Of a stretch of 64,000 bases of DNA, positions 32,142 to 44,259 are shown piece after piece. Both the position numbers and the translations under genes were made by a program. Each line of letters begins with the position of its first letter. The first letter of the stretch is position 1. This DNA comes from Russula earlei (Eukaryota; Basidiomycota; Agaricomycetes; Russulales; Russulaceae). The notes beneath the pieces were generated by a model that saw only the letters and a program-made list of their open reading frames with translations, made no database searches and was not told the DNA's origin. The stretch lies in the NCBI GenBank assembly GCA_025769875.1, contig JAGFNK010000030.1, positions 124,001 through 188,000 of the forward strand, read 5' to 3'.

Positions 32142-35100
32142 ATGAGTACCTCACCATCAGTCGCACAGCCTTCAACCATAAAAGGCACAAGTGCCCCCAC
32201 AGCGGGAGCTGTGGGAAGAAATGGAAGGGGCAGAATTCAACGACCCGACGCGCCTACCCTTGAAGATGGCAAAGTCAAGTATGCTCAATGGAAAGGAGTT
32301 ATGGAAGCTATCTTCCTAGCTACGGGACTGTTGGATATAGTAAAAGGAACTGAAAACAAACCAGACAAAAATGTAGACCCTGTCGGCGCCGCAGATTGGA
32401 CGTCCAGGGATCGCAATGCCCACGCCCAAATCTTCATGACAGTCCAAGGGCACGCCCTCACCATAATACTTGGAATGGTGAACTCTAAAGAATGCTGGGA
32501 CATTCTCGCTGAACGCTTCCAAGGAATGGGCGAGCATCAGGCCGCCCAACTATTGGGTGACCTGTGCCTAAAACCATTAATGGACACAGAACCAATGGCT
32601 CCCCAACTCGCGCACAAAGTACTAACCGCACAAACACTTGTGACAATCGGATTCCCAATAAATCCGAAAGTCCTGGCTTTCATGATGATCTTAGCACTCC
32701 CGAAGACAATGCACACCTCTAAGAAGATCCTTTGTTCTACCCCTCTTGATAAGTTAAACACTACATACATATCGAGTCAAATCCTTATCGACAAGCAGGA
32801 CATGATCCGCAAGTTGGGCGATACTACCGCACTGTACTTTGCCAAAGCGTCAAATAAAGGAAAGGGAAAGGAAAAGAAAAAAGACAAGGACAAGAAAAAG
32901 TGCACACATTGCAAACTATAAGGACATGAAATAACAGAATGTTGGAAACTCCATGGGAAGCCAAATGAAAAGGCAAAAATTGCGACCATTAACGATAGTG
33001 CGCCTGGGACACCGAGGTCCCAACCAACACAAATCACTAGCGCTGCAATTGCCAATGCTCCCGTTCATGACAACGCTATCCGTTTATACCATGCATCAGG
33101 GGGTGACTATGAACCAACCACCGTCCTCACGCTTAAGACCCAGGACCTCCGGGAAGCTAATTTCTCAAATGACTGGATCATAGACTCTGGGGCATCATGC
33201 ATCATGACCTCACACTGTGAATGGTTCAGTCAATACACTGTGCTTTCACGCCCCATACAAGTCATTCTTGAGGACAACAGCTCCATCCCCGCAATTGGAG
33301 TGGGCCAGGTCAAAGTCCAAATGCGTGCCAACAGCGCGTGGACCACAGCATTGTTCCGAGACGTCCTGCATGTACCGGACTTAAATGGAAACCTGCTCTC
33401 AGTTTCACACCTAGCACGGTGTGGAGCACAAGTCCGTTTCGAAGGGCAAACATGTGGTATTTATGACCAAAACAAACTAGTCTGTGAGGGGTCCTTACAT
33501 GGCACATTGTATGTCATGTCCATTAAATCCCCCAAATCCGAGTCCATGCGCATAGCCATGCTGGACCATTTCCCCGCAGAAGGCGAACAACCACACGAGT
33601 TTGCCCTCACTGCTCGCACTACCTCCTCCAAGGCCTCACTGGACCTTTGGCACCGTCGTCTTGGTCACTTAGACCCTAACACGATAAACCGAATGCTAAA
33701 AAAGGCATGGTGAAAGGAATGGAGATTGTGGGCAAAGGACTCACCACTGGGAAATGTATCCCTTGCCTCAAAGGGAAGCAAACCCGGGATGAAATCTTGA
33801 AGACAACCAGCACATGCGCCGACGTTGTGCTTGGCTGCATCTTCTCGGACATCTGCGGAAAGATGCCCACTCAAACTCGCCAAGGTTTTGAATACTTCAT
33901 CACTTGGACAGATGATATGTCTAGGAAAGTGTTCGTCAGAGGACTGAAGTACAAGTCCGATGCTCTAGCACACCTCCAGGCATTCACCGCGCGTGCAGAA
34001 GTCGAAACTGGGCAACGCCTAAAGATCCTTCACTCAGACAGAGGGGGTGAATATACTGGAGGGGAATCTCAATCGTACCTAACCCAAAAAGGCATTCAGC
34101 TAGAACTCACCACCCCGGACACACCGGAACACAACAGCATTGCAGAACACATGAACCAGACCCTACTTGATAAGGTCCAGGCAATGCTTATTGATGCCGA
34201 CCTTCCAGAGTCATTCTGGATCGACACGCTCGAATATGCGGCCCTCATTCACAATGTCACGCCAACTCGCGCACTTGACAACATGACCCCAGAAGAGGCA
34301 TGGAGTGGGAACAAACCGAATGTCTCCTGACTCCGCATTTTTGGTGCACAAGCCTTCGTCCACATCCCTAAGGACAAACACACCAAACTTGAGGCTAGGT
34401 CACTGGTGTGTACATTCCTCGGATATGCGCACCAAAGGAAGGCCTATAAATTAGTCCACCACCCTACCCATCGCATCCTGGAGTCCCGCGATGTCGTATT
34501 CGATGAAGGGGGCCCCACACCACACATCGAGTGTGTCACTCTCGAACACGACGATGCAGACAAAAGTGTTGATGATATTGAGGGAGACAATAGTGATCCG
34601 GAGGGGGCACGAGATGCAGAACTGGTCTCCGACACCGAACCACAGGGCGCTGAGGAGCACGAGCCCCCACAACCCGCCATCAGGCAATCCACTCGTATCA
34701 TGCGCACACCCACACGCAACAATGACCCTAAATTCAGTACCACAACTTATGGACAGCGAAAGCAACGAAATGAACAAGGAAACTTGGCCCATACCGACAT
34801 GGCCACAGACCTGAAATCATACGCTGAAGCCATGTCCCATGCCGACACAGCGGAATGGGAACTCGCGTGTGAAGATGAAAGACGCACCTTCGAAAATATG
34901 GGTGTCTTCGAAATCGTCCCACGCCCAAAAAATTGAAAAGTAGTGGGCAGTAAATGGGTTTTCAAAATTAAACGAGGCCCAGACGGAAACATACTAATAT
35001 ATAAAGCTTGCCTTGTCGCACAGGGCTTCACTCAAATTGAAGGCATTGACTTCGACGAGACATTTGCGCCTGTAGCCAAAATGGCATCCTTGTGCGCGAT

Positions 35101-36358
35101 CCTTGCCATTGCCGCAGAAAATGATCTGGAGGTTCACCAGATGGATGTCAAATCAGCCTATCTAAATGGTGAACTGAAAGACGAAATATACATGGAACCA
35201 CCCCCTGGATTCCATGTACCCAACGGCATGGCACTCCGTTTGCTAAAGGCCATATACAGCACCAAGCAAGGAGGACGCGTCTGGTATGAGAATATCAGAG
35301 CGACACTCGCCCACATGGGGTACACCCACATGGACGCAGATCACGTGGTCTTCATCCGAGAAACCCCGGGGAACTTATCATTTATAGCTCTCTATGTCAA
35401 CAACATTACTATGGCATCTGAAAGCCTAACTGCAATCGAGTCAGACAAAAAGGAACTAAAAAAACACTATGAGATGACAGACCTAGGTAACATTACCTGG
35501 ATCCTAGGCATCCATGTCACGCGCGATCACCAGGAAGGCTGGATCGCACTCTCCCAAGAGAAATATGTTGAGGAAATGCTTGAGCACTTTGGGAAAGCAA
35601 ACGTCAAACCCATCAGCACCCCAACACTCGCAAACGAACATCTATTAAAGGTGCACTCACCCGAGGTGGATGTCAAGTCCTATCAACGCATGGTCAGTGC
35701 AATAATGTACCTCATGCTGGGAACACGACCTGACCTCACGTACACCATCGCTGCACTTGGACGGCACACCTCTTGCCCAGGAAATGAGCACCATCGTGCA
35801 CTTGAACGCGCAATCTGGTATATCCGGGGAATGAGTGATCACTGCCTCGTTTTCCAACGTGGACACAACACTCAGTCAACCTTGACTGGATATGTCGACG
35901 CGGACTGGGCCAGCGATGTGAACGATAGGAAGTCGACCTCGGGATTTGTCTTCATGTTGGCAGAAGGGGCCATAAGCTGGAGTTCTAAGAAACAAATGTC
36001 AGTGGCTCTCTCAAGCACAGAGGCAGAGTATATCACGGCTGCGCATGCGGCAAAGGAAGCCATATGGCTGAGACAGCTACTCACTGAACTGGGACAAAAC
36101 CTCCATCTCCCCACCACTCTCCACATCAATAACCAATCCGCCATGGCCATTGCCAAGAACCCAGAGTTTCATGATCGCACCAAGCACATTGAGGTGCGAC
36201 ACCACTTCCTGCGCCAAAAGGTCAATGCGCGAGAGATCAATCTTGCATACACCCCAACCGAGGATCAAGTTGCTGATGTCTTGACGAAGGGACTCAGCAG
36301 GGAGAAACACGAGCGTTTCATGAAGGAAATGGGAGTGAACACACACCACCAGGGCTGA
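32142..36358 (+). pseudogene. Copia gag-pol polyprotein, inactivated
   Basis: One ancestral reading frame of about 1,400 codons. Start MSTSPSVAQPSTIKG. The gag part ends in a zinc knuckle CTHCKL*GHEITEC with a TAA inside it (32919-32921). Protease WIIDSGASC; GAG-pre-integrase LWHRRLGHLDP. The frame then ends in TGA (33711) unless shifted by -1 at A-AAA-AAG (33698-33704). Integrase retains its acidic residues (FSD.., LHSDRGGEY, AEH). TGA codons interrupt at 34328-34330 (before LRIFGAQAFVH) and 34934-34936 (before KVVGSKWVF). RT has VHQMDVKSAYLNGEL, but its catalytic box is YVNN instead of YVDD. RNase H has GYVDADWA, but HINNQSA where the family has DNQ. Most of these changes are CG-to-TG or CG-to-CA in context. 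Confidence 0.95.
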
Positions 36359-36365
36359 GGGGGCG
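36350..36365 (+). other. Copia polypurine tract
   Basis: GGGCTGAGGGGGCG immediately precedes the 3' LTR. This is the expected position and composition for plus-strand priming, and it overlaps the end of the polyprotein frame. Confidence 0.7.
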
Positions 36366-36504
36366 TGTTGGACGTGCAGCCACCCGGTGGCGTGTGTACG
36401 GACAAAGCCGGACCGTACGTGTAAATATTCGAATCAGTTGTTGTTTGTTTTTTCCCTCAGTCTTTCACACACAAGACTGAGCAAAGCTTCCTTTAGCTTC
36501 AACA
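36366..36504 (+). repeat. Copia 3' LTR (139 bp)
   Basis: TGTTGGACGTGC to CTTCAACA. It keeps CpG at three positions where the 5' LTR has TpG/CpA, and has lost it at two where the 5' LTR keeps it. Hairpin at 36456-36481. Confidence 0.97.
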
Positions 36505-36509
36505 GGAGG

Positions 36510-38409
36510 ATATGTGATCACAGCAATGACTGAGTCTGCAGCAAGTATGGATGGCAAGAGAGAGCATGAGAAAAGCATGAGGGAGGCCATCTAATTGAAT
36601 ACAATTGGTACAACTGAGTAGGGGCATTGCACACATCTAGCACTTGCCGAGTGGAGTTACATCTTGGCTTGGCGGAGTTACAAACAAGCCCGTGACATGT
36701 GTGACTGTCCAAACAAGGTGCCCGTCCGAACTACATGGCAGGGTTAGTATATCTATGGTACAGGTAGATGGCCACTTTCTCACACCAGCCAAAATTTGGC
36801 ATAGCAAACCTCGTTCTCTAAAGAGAACTCGAAACTCCTTGCAAGCCCCTTCTCCCTTGATCGACCCTTGACAATTCATCAGAGAACGATAATCTTCGCC
36901 GTGGATTTTCAGCTGCCGAATGTCTATCACGTTGGTCTCGTCTTTTTGGCGGTGTGCAGGTGGCAATGTCATGATGTCCGATCGTTTATTACTGAAGCAG
37001 CACACGCCCTTGCGGACCGTCGATTTTGCGCCGACGGAATGGAAATATCTCTGAAACATTTATCAACTCCGAAGGTTCACGTATCGTTTCTGCGTCCCGA
37101 TCACCGACTTCGTGTTTTTGTTTTTCAATACCACGAGTCATTGGCGAGGTGATGGCCGTGCATCACCTGAGTCTGGCTTGAATGTTTCAGCTATGATGAC
37201 ACAAACCATCTGATTAGGAACACGATCAATCTATTGGAAGTGGTAGCGCATGACGTAGAGTGTTCACTTTTCTGGATGCTCTGTGCGCCCGAGAATCTGG
37301 CTTAGATGGGCGAGGCTGCCCCTCGAGGTTCGAGGCGGGAGTCAAGTGGGTGATCAATGTCAGGGTCCAGCTGACCCATCACGTTATTTCATTCACGCGA
37401 AGTCAAAACGTCAAATCAAAAGGTCGCCAGTCACCACACACGCCCACTGCGGTGCGGAACCCCTTAGGCTTGAAGAAAACGCCAGGAGAGGATGGCTGAT
37501 CACCTCTAGGTCGTCAAGAATTCGATCGGAGAAGCGCTAACTGAGCGGCGTGGTGTCAAACTTGATCGCCTCCGAATCTATGGAACACGGAGCACGGAAC
37601 ACGAGACACGGATTTCTCTCGTTTGGGGGGAAATCCCCAGACAGCACGCCCCGTACATCTACCTATCTTACGAAGACTGTGAGGGACAAATCAAAATGAC
37701 CCACTCATCTCCGGATTCCCTACTTTACCTGATCCCTAATCCATCAGTCAGTGATTAGGTAGCCGAGAGAGTAAGAGCCCACCAACCCCCCCCCCCTCAC
37801 CGATACCACTGTTTGACGAGACCACTGCTTTCGATTCGATCAGTTGGTGGTCCCTTGCCAGTGGCGGATTGGCCAGGGCATGGTGCCCTCAGCATGTACT
37901 GACGATCGGTGGTCCGCTTTCACCGCGATAGGATTGGTACCTGAGTGCTGGCTGTATGTTGTTTCGCTGCCGCGGCCGTGTATGTGGAAGGAGGTACGCT
38001 TCGCCATCATGTTGACGAATCACGCCAATGGATGTCCGCCACCCATAGTTTAACAGAACAGAGGCACAGTCCAATGCAAAATTCGGGTAAAGCCATTCGT
38101 AGAGCATACGAAGCAAAGCAAAAACTTTTAAGCCCTTTACTATGTCATGAGCAGCCCAAGCACCTACCTAGTGCTTAGACTCAAACACAATCAGCAGTAC
38201 CAAGAATCTGTCCCATTCCTTAATTTCCACGTTCCAATCGCCGACCGCGATGCCTCGTATTACGCTAAAAGACCAGTGAACGACATCGCCGGTATTGAAA
38301 AAAAAATGATATATGCATGACACAATTTCCGTATGCCTCTGTTCGAGTCAGACCCTGGCAACTGTTAGAAACACCCAATTCTTCCCCTTCGCAGACAGCC
38401 ATTGGTTGA
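36510..38409. other. intergenic, no gene supported
   Basis: CpG-normal sequence with many stops in all frames; longest frame 140 codons (36637-37059 minus) with no recognisable feature. Contains a poly-C run near 37,788-37,797. Confidence 0.5.
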
Positions 38410-41332
38410 TCATTCTTGCGACTCAGCCTCGCCATTAGAACCCCCATTCTGGTTCAAGTTCGGGTCCGCATCCGCATCTCTGTTCCTGTTCTGGAGTTCT
38501 CCAGACGTCTGGCCCTGAATCTGCTGCTGTTGGTTTTGTTGTTCTTCAAGGAACAGGTGGTCCGCAACGCCGACGAAGCCACTCTTGAAGCGTGTACCTT
38601 TGGGAGACGTCGGTCTGGAGGCATGATGGGCGGCTGGGCGTCGGGCACGAAGAAGTGCCTCGGAAAGCGAGGGCGCAGGCGAGGGACACTGGGGGACGGC
38701 ACTTGCCACTTGAGGCATGCGTGCAGCGTCGTTGCTCGGGCCACCAGGGACAAGCGGCGCGGCGACGGAAAGGGGCAAGTATGCTGGGGCAGGCGTGGCA
38801 CCTCCCGTTAGCACAATATCAGGAAACTTGTCGTCGGGGTGTGGGAAAGTGTCGCTCTGCTTCTGCGTCTCGCCGGATCCTCCGGAGACAGTTGGGCATA
38901 TATATGGAGAATGTTTGTTGTTATCTCGGGGGATAGGAGGCGTGGAGCGACTGCGACCTGTGAGGAACGAAAGACCCTTGAGGGCGGGAATTGTGAGAGG
39001 ACGTAGCACGGGTGTGCCGCTACCACTCGCTGAGCGCTGAGCGGGTGGAACACGCAAATGTACGGAACCAGATGGGTCGAGACGAGTGGATAGCTCTGGC
39101 GCAGAGCCTTTGCGTTTCAACGACGGTGCCACTTGAAGGTCAGAGTTACAGTGAGGAGGAACATATGACGTCACTTCGCCCTGACGTGCACCTTCCGTAT
39201 CAAACTCGTCATAGATCTCTTCACCTATCAGTTCTGTGTCGGATTATTATTCATATTGCGCCGGCCTGCGAGAACGGAAGAGCATACACACCTTCAAGGA
39301 CGTCTTCGAGCGTAATGATACCCAGGGGATTGACATTATGCTCGAAAGTGAGAAGAAACTGCAAGGACTCGGTTCTAAGCGGATTGAACCCTGGTCTTAT
39401 TTTACCCACCTCATTGGCGCCTTCCTCAGCAAGAACGGCGTCCGCAGGCATGCTCTGTTCCAAACCAGGCGCAAAGGCAAGCTGGACGAGACTTGCTCTC
39501 TTCGAGGACGGCTGGAGAACTTCAGGTCTGGTTTCCGACTCAGGTTGGGGTCCAGGCTCGACGACACCCATCTCAACATCCTCTAAGCGCACTCGCTTCT
39601 TGCCACGCTTCCGTTTCTTTCGAAACGAAAGTGAAAGCCCTCCCTCGTCTCTATCTGACGTGACTTCGCTTGGTAATGTACCCTCACGGTCACTCATCCC
39701 AATATCGTTATCCTCACTCGTGTTCGGACGGTCCAAAATTCTAAAAGTCTTCCGATGTCTACGGTGAGCAGTTTGGCGTTCTTCGTTGGAGGAACTATCG
39801 GAAGATGAGTCGGAAATTCCGACGCGATCCTTAATGCGTTGCGTGATGCTTTTCTTAACAGCTTTCTTCAATGACGAAGTCTTCTTCACTGATGTATGTG
39901 TGACGATAGCCATGTGCGAACGACCTTCTTGAAATTTATCAAGAAGACCAAGGAGAGGCTCGTTCTGCGCAACGAATGGTACTTTATGTAGCGGGAGACT
40001 GCGCACAGGTACCCCATCATCGGGATCGAGTAGAAGGAACTAGGAGGGACACACGCTTCAGAGACGCTCTTCGACGAGCCAGGGGTAAAGTGGTGTATAC
40101 CTGTTTGACAAGGAGCACGCCCAAAATCTTCTTCGCTTGGACACTCTGACCATCAGGAGCGGGCAAGTCGATCTCTTCGTAGATGGGGACACGACTGTGT
40201 CCTGTAGCACAAACCTCTCGAAGTGTTTCATAATCCAGTATAGCATCGATCGACAACATGAAAACGTTCTTTATAGGTGTCATTGCCTATAAATTGTTTC
40301 ACGATGATATGATTACATGCTTGATTGGTGGGCGAGATAAACGTACGTGGATTGTGGTTTTCTCTTGGAGATCGAGGGTAGCTCCAATTATGGTGACCGT
40401 GTCGGAACGCAAGTCGCCACCATACTCACCGACTGATGAATGCAATGCGATCAGCTCTTTCAGCTCTACGCAATCGTCGTCAGGGGTACGAAAGGTATAT
40501 AAGATAGAACATACGAACCAGCGCGGCGGTAGATGATGCCATGATGTGGGCCGAGTATGAGTTCGAGAATCTTTGCGATAGGCCATGCAATGATGCCCTG
40601 CATTTATGCATTTAACGACATGATAAAGGCGCCATACCAACGATAGACTGACTAGGGTCCACAGGAGAACATGTATGACGGGGACCATTTTCGCGCCTAT
40701 GTAGAGTCCGTGTCGAGTACAGACTGATTGGGGGATTATTTCCGCAAAACTATTGAGAGAACATGTCAGACGAATAGGTCGGTGTGATGAAGACGGTTTT
40801 CGAGGGATCACAGAGAGATACTTACATGACGATAAGTACAGTACTGACAATGACACTCTGCACGCCTCCACCAAGGATGGGGTCCGAAATGACGGGAAGG
40901 GACTCATTGACGATCATATTCGCGAGAAGAAGAGTGACGAGGAGTAGGTGTCCATTCCGACGGATGGGCATGATTTGGTTCGCATACTTGCGTTGCTGAC
41001 TGCTCGTCAAGCCAAAGGGCAGGGAGAGCATATAGTCAGGAGAAGCTACTTTAGCAGACGACGTACGGGGTGCCGCTTATGCTCAAGACGTGGAGCTGGG
41101 TTTCGTCAAGAGACATATAGCCCAATGTTAGGCCGGCAAAGATGCCCGAGAGTATAACAAGGATGGGCATGAGAACGAGGCCGACGATGAAACCACTGTC
41201 ATGCTTGGTGCTGGTACGTTTGGCAAATTGGGGAGGGTTGGAGAGATGAAGCAAGGAGGGAACATGTTGCAAAAGAGATGTGGCGAGGAGAGACAAGAAA
41301 GCGACTGAGGAAGTCAGGGGCGGGTGTACCAT
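38410..41332 (-). CDS. Mam3/CNNM-family membrane protein (DUF21 plus CBS pair), 830 aa
   Basis: Eight exons on minus: 41332-41067, 40999-40826, 40749-40653, 40597-40519, 40465-40347, 40286-40101, 40039-39292, 39233-38410. Introns are 53-76 bp and all phases close. After a hydrophobic N-terminus comes the DUF21/CNNM transmembrane domain (about 45-225; GIFAGLTLGYMSLDE.., FAEIIPQSVCTRHGL, LGIIAWPIAKILE). CBS 1 begins at AMTPIKNVFML (residue about 246). CBS 2 begins near residue 335 (GRSHMAIV) and resumes only at NPLGIITLEDVLE..ELIGEEIYDE near 545-565, with a Lys/Ser-rich insert of about 180 residues between. A Ser/Pro/Gln-rich tail of about 270 residues follows. In yeast, Mam3 acts at the vacuole in metal (Mn/Mg) homeostasis; CNNMs are linked to Mg transport. 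Location and ion here are inferred. One donor (GTCAGT after exon 3) is atypical. Confidence 0.95.
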
Positions 41333-44229
41333 AAGTTGATTGCACTGAATAAATGCGCCACCGTCCTTTTATATTCGCCCACTACCGCTCACGTCATCAT
41401 GTGCTTGGCATTCAGCTTGGCACTCCGACCAATGAATGTTTCCCAATCCACCCTCATATGGCTGAGCGAACACGGTGTGGCGGTCTTCTTGTGTCCTCCT
41501 CCCATCTCATGGAATGAGGCGGGCGAACTTAATAGCTTGAAAGCTGAGAGTGGGACCAGCTGCGAAATCGCCACAAACGGATGAATGATGACTCATGATC
41601 AGCTCAGCGCTCCGCCCACATCGCCACAAATGTACCCGTCCTGTCCCACTCAGAGCCGTTCCAGAGGCATCACACCGTTTCCCTGAATCGGTTCTGTCGA
41701 AAGCATCAGCAATATCAATATGAAAAGCAGATTCGTATGGTTCCAGCATCTCATCTTCCCTCCAAGTTGTGAAAATATAAATATTGGAGGAGCCTACAGC
41801 ATGGCCAGTGCTGACCATCGCACCAGTAGATCTTCAATCGGAAAGTCTCTCTCAAGGCAGAGCTGGAGTGCACTTACACATAATCCTCACTTATGTTCTG
41901 TCACCCCGGGCCTTTGAAGTAAGGACTGATTTTTTTCTGCTTCTGTATCAGGGTTGTACATGCTATGGTATACGTCAAGTTTCCAGTCGGAGAGCAAACC
42001 AACCAACAGAAAGGGAATGGTACATCCTCCGTGGTAGCTTCTTAGCGCCATAGATTGTGCAACGATATGGAGGAGGAGCTACAGGGTATTGAACCAAGGA
42101 GCGTGGTCGCTGTAAAAGCCAAGCTATGCTGATGCTGTGTTGGGCGTCTCATCACAGCAGTCAGACCGACCAAATAAGGATCGGTGGGAATTCGGTGCCG
42201 CTGCTAGACGCCAGTCCTCTCTCTGCGACCTTGCAAAGGGACGCGTCGCCATCACAACTTTACATCACGAAAGTACCTACAAGGATGGATCAACATCTGT
42301 AAGTGGTATTTTTTCCTCTGCGCGTCCATCCCGACCCTTTACCATTTTGATTGGTTGCGGGGGGTTGTCGCCAATGTCTGGCTGAGGGTGCTCATATCCG
42401 CGGATCGCTCGATCACAGACTGACGCGAAGCTCCAGTATCCAAGTCAATCATCATGCTCGTGGCCCTCCATCCACTCCAGCATATGGCTCACCGTCCAAG
42501 ATTCCTGACACATCGAACGTACCACAGGCTGCCAGTGGATCCCAACAGGGAAACACGACTCATCTTTCTGGGACCAATCTCGCGACAGAGGCGAGCGCCC
42601 ACAATGAACACGATGCCGCCCCTTGCAAATGCAATGTCATGTAGTGTACCATGCTCGGTTCACTAGACAGATAGCGTGAGTGTCCTTTCGCACAGACGGG
42701 TAACAGGGACGTACATCTTTAATGTAGGTTGTAGGTTTATTGACAAAAACCTGCCAAAATGAAACTTTCCGTGCTCCCGGTAGCCTGGTTGCGGCTTGTC
42801 GCTTCCATAGTCGCCATCCCATGATGTAGTTCTACCCAATCGGATATGGGCAATCGACTGGATAGCGGCATTATCTTCTGAGGTAGGACCAAGTGACCTT
42901 ACGACGAATGTTACGAAAGTGATTGAAAAGGTACAAGTGCAGCGAACAGAGCATCGAGCAGCTGCAGTGAACTTGGTCCCAATGATTAAGCGGCACCTTC
43001 TTGGTAGATCAACATCCCGGATGTATGTGGCACCCCTGCCACTGTCATGGATTCGGTGTCGCCCAAACAAATGGGCCTTCATCGCGATCGCGATGATACC
43101 CAAGATCCCAGCGACGTTACCCTCACAGTTGGGATCCCACTGTGTTGAGAACCTGTTCAAGGAAGGAGCTGCCGTTCCCGGCATTCTCCACAGGCCTTAT
43201 GGCAATGTATGCATGAACGGATACCCAAAAGTAGCGATTCCTACCAGGCGGCGCCGGTTCTTCTTGGGACAATGAGATTCTTTCTGAAGATGCTAAATAG
43301 AATTCCTTTTGCCGTCGCTTGAGAAAGATCAAGTTTGAAACAAAGAGGACAACCTCTCAGGCCAATATGCTCCTGCAGTCAACGCTTGCCAAGAAAAACC
43401 AAGAGTAAGGCGTAGCGCCATAAAGTGATCCATTAGTGATCCATTGACCAGGAGCATATCGGGGGGACAGGAATGCCATTGTACAGGACATATAAAGCCG
43501 TTCATGGTGTCCCATCAGGGTACAGGTTATAGTGAGAGCTTGGAGAGACTGGGCTGAGGTGTTTTCTGACTGAAATCGCGAGTTGATAGAATTGGGATAT
43601 GGATGTCACGTGAGGTCCGCTCGAGCACTGAATGAGGTGAAAGCCATATTGGAGCTGTAATAGCTCAGTCCTGTGTATAAAGGAGTGTATTTGTTAGTAA
43701 CCTGTAAGGATTATAACTATGTACAGTATTAGTTTTAAAAGGGTTGTAAAGGAATGTGTAGTACTGACCTCAGTCTTGTGTATGAAAGACTGGGGGAAAA
43801 ACCGAACGATAACTATGGCTCGGAGCCCTCACTTGCCGGCTGGCCAATGTCATGTAGGTACGAGTTACGTAATGTCAATGTAGCTTCCCTCCTGCACTTT
43901 AATGCCCTCCTGTGCTTCTGTTTGTTTGTTTTTTCTTTTTCCCTTTTTCATTTTTCTCTTCAGTAGAGTCGCAAGCCCCTCTTTTTTTGAGGCGACGGCG
44001 ACGTACGACATGGATATCCGGCCCAGCCTCAATGGCAAAATAAATTGTCACCGGAAATCACTCCTAGTACTTTATTCTAGTCATTTGCCGATGAATTCGT
44101 TGTTGTTGCGAAAGCTATTTTTTAAAAAAACAGGCTCATAAGGGTCACTATTCGGTTCCCGCTAGTGAATCATCAATCTGATTGGTCAGATTTGGCGAAC
44201 GGAATTATCACGGTAAAGAAGTCAACTCC
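41333..44229. other. intergenic, no gene supported
   Basis: About 2.9 kb with short frames only. A minus frame at 42663-43184 (173 codons) has hydrophobic segments but no recognisable motif and is interrupted upstream. No repeat family or RNA gene is recognised. Confidence 0.45.
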
Positions 44230-44259
44230 ATGCTTTGTTCTGTAGCGGCATGTTACTGA
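44230..44259 (+). promoter_or_regulatory. out-of-frame upstream ORF overlapping the S28 peptidase start
   Basis: ATG at 44230 opens a 9-codon frame ending in TGA at 44257-44259, overlapping the peptidase ATG at 44250. If transcribed it would lower initiation at the main start; whether the transcript begins upstream of it is unknown. Confidence 0.4.

Larger units (their letters stand above)
31930..36504 (+). mobile_element. full-length Ty1/Copia-type LTR retrotransposon (4,575 bp)
   Basis: Two 139-bp LTRs (31930-32068 and 36366-36504) of the form TGTTGG..TTCAACA, flanked by the 5-bp duplication GGAGG (31925-31929 and 36505-36509). Order inside: primer site, gag with zinc knuckle, protease, GAG-pre-integrase, integrase, reverse transcriptase, RNase H, purine-rich tract. 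Integrase before RT defines Copia. The LTRs differ at 5 of 139 positions and all five are CpG-to-TpG/CpA transitions. Much more CpG remains than in the older island, so it is comparatively young, yet it is coding-dead. Confidence 0.98.

Noticed and set aside
34328..34936. TGA codons in Copia as readthrough or recoding signals
   Set aside because: Two TGAs, a TAA and a frame break coexist with altered catalytic residues, and the TGAs fit CGA-to-TGA decay. Inactivation explains everything; recoding is not needed.
42663..43184. 173-codon minus frame as a membrane protein
   Set aside because: Only weak hydrophobic segments, broken upstream, with no motif or intron pattern to support it.
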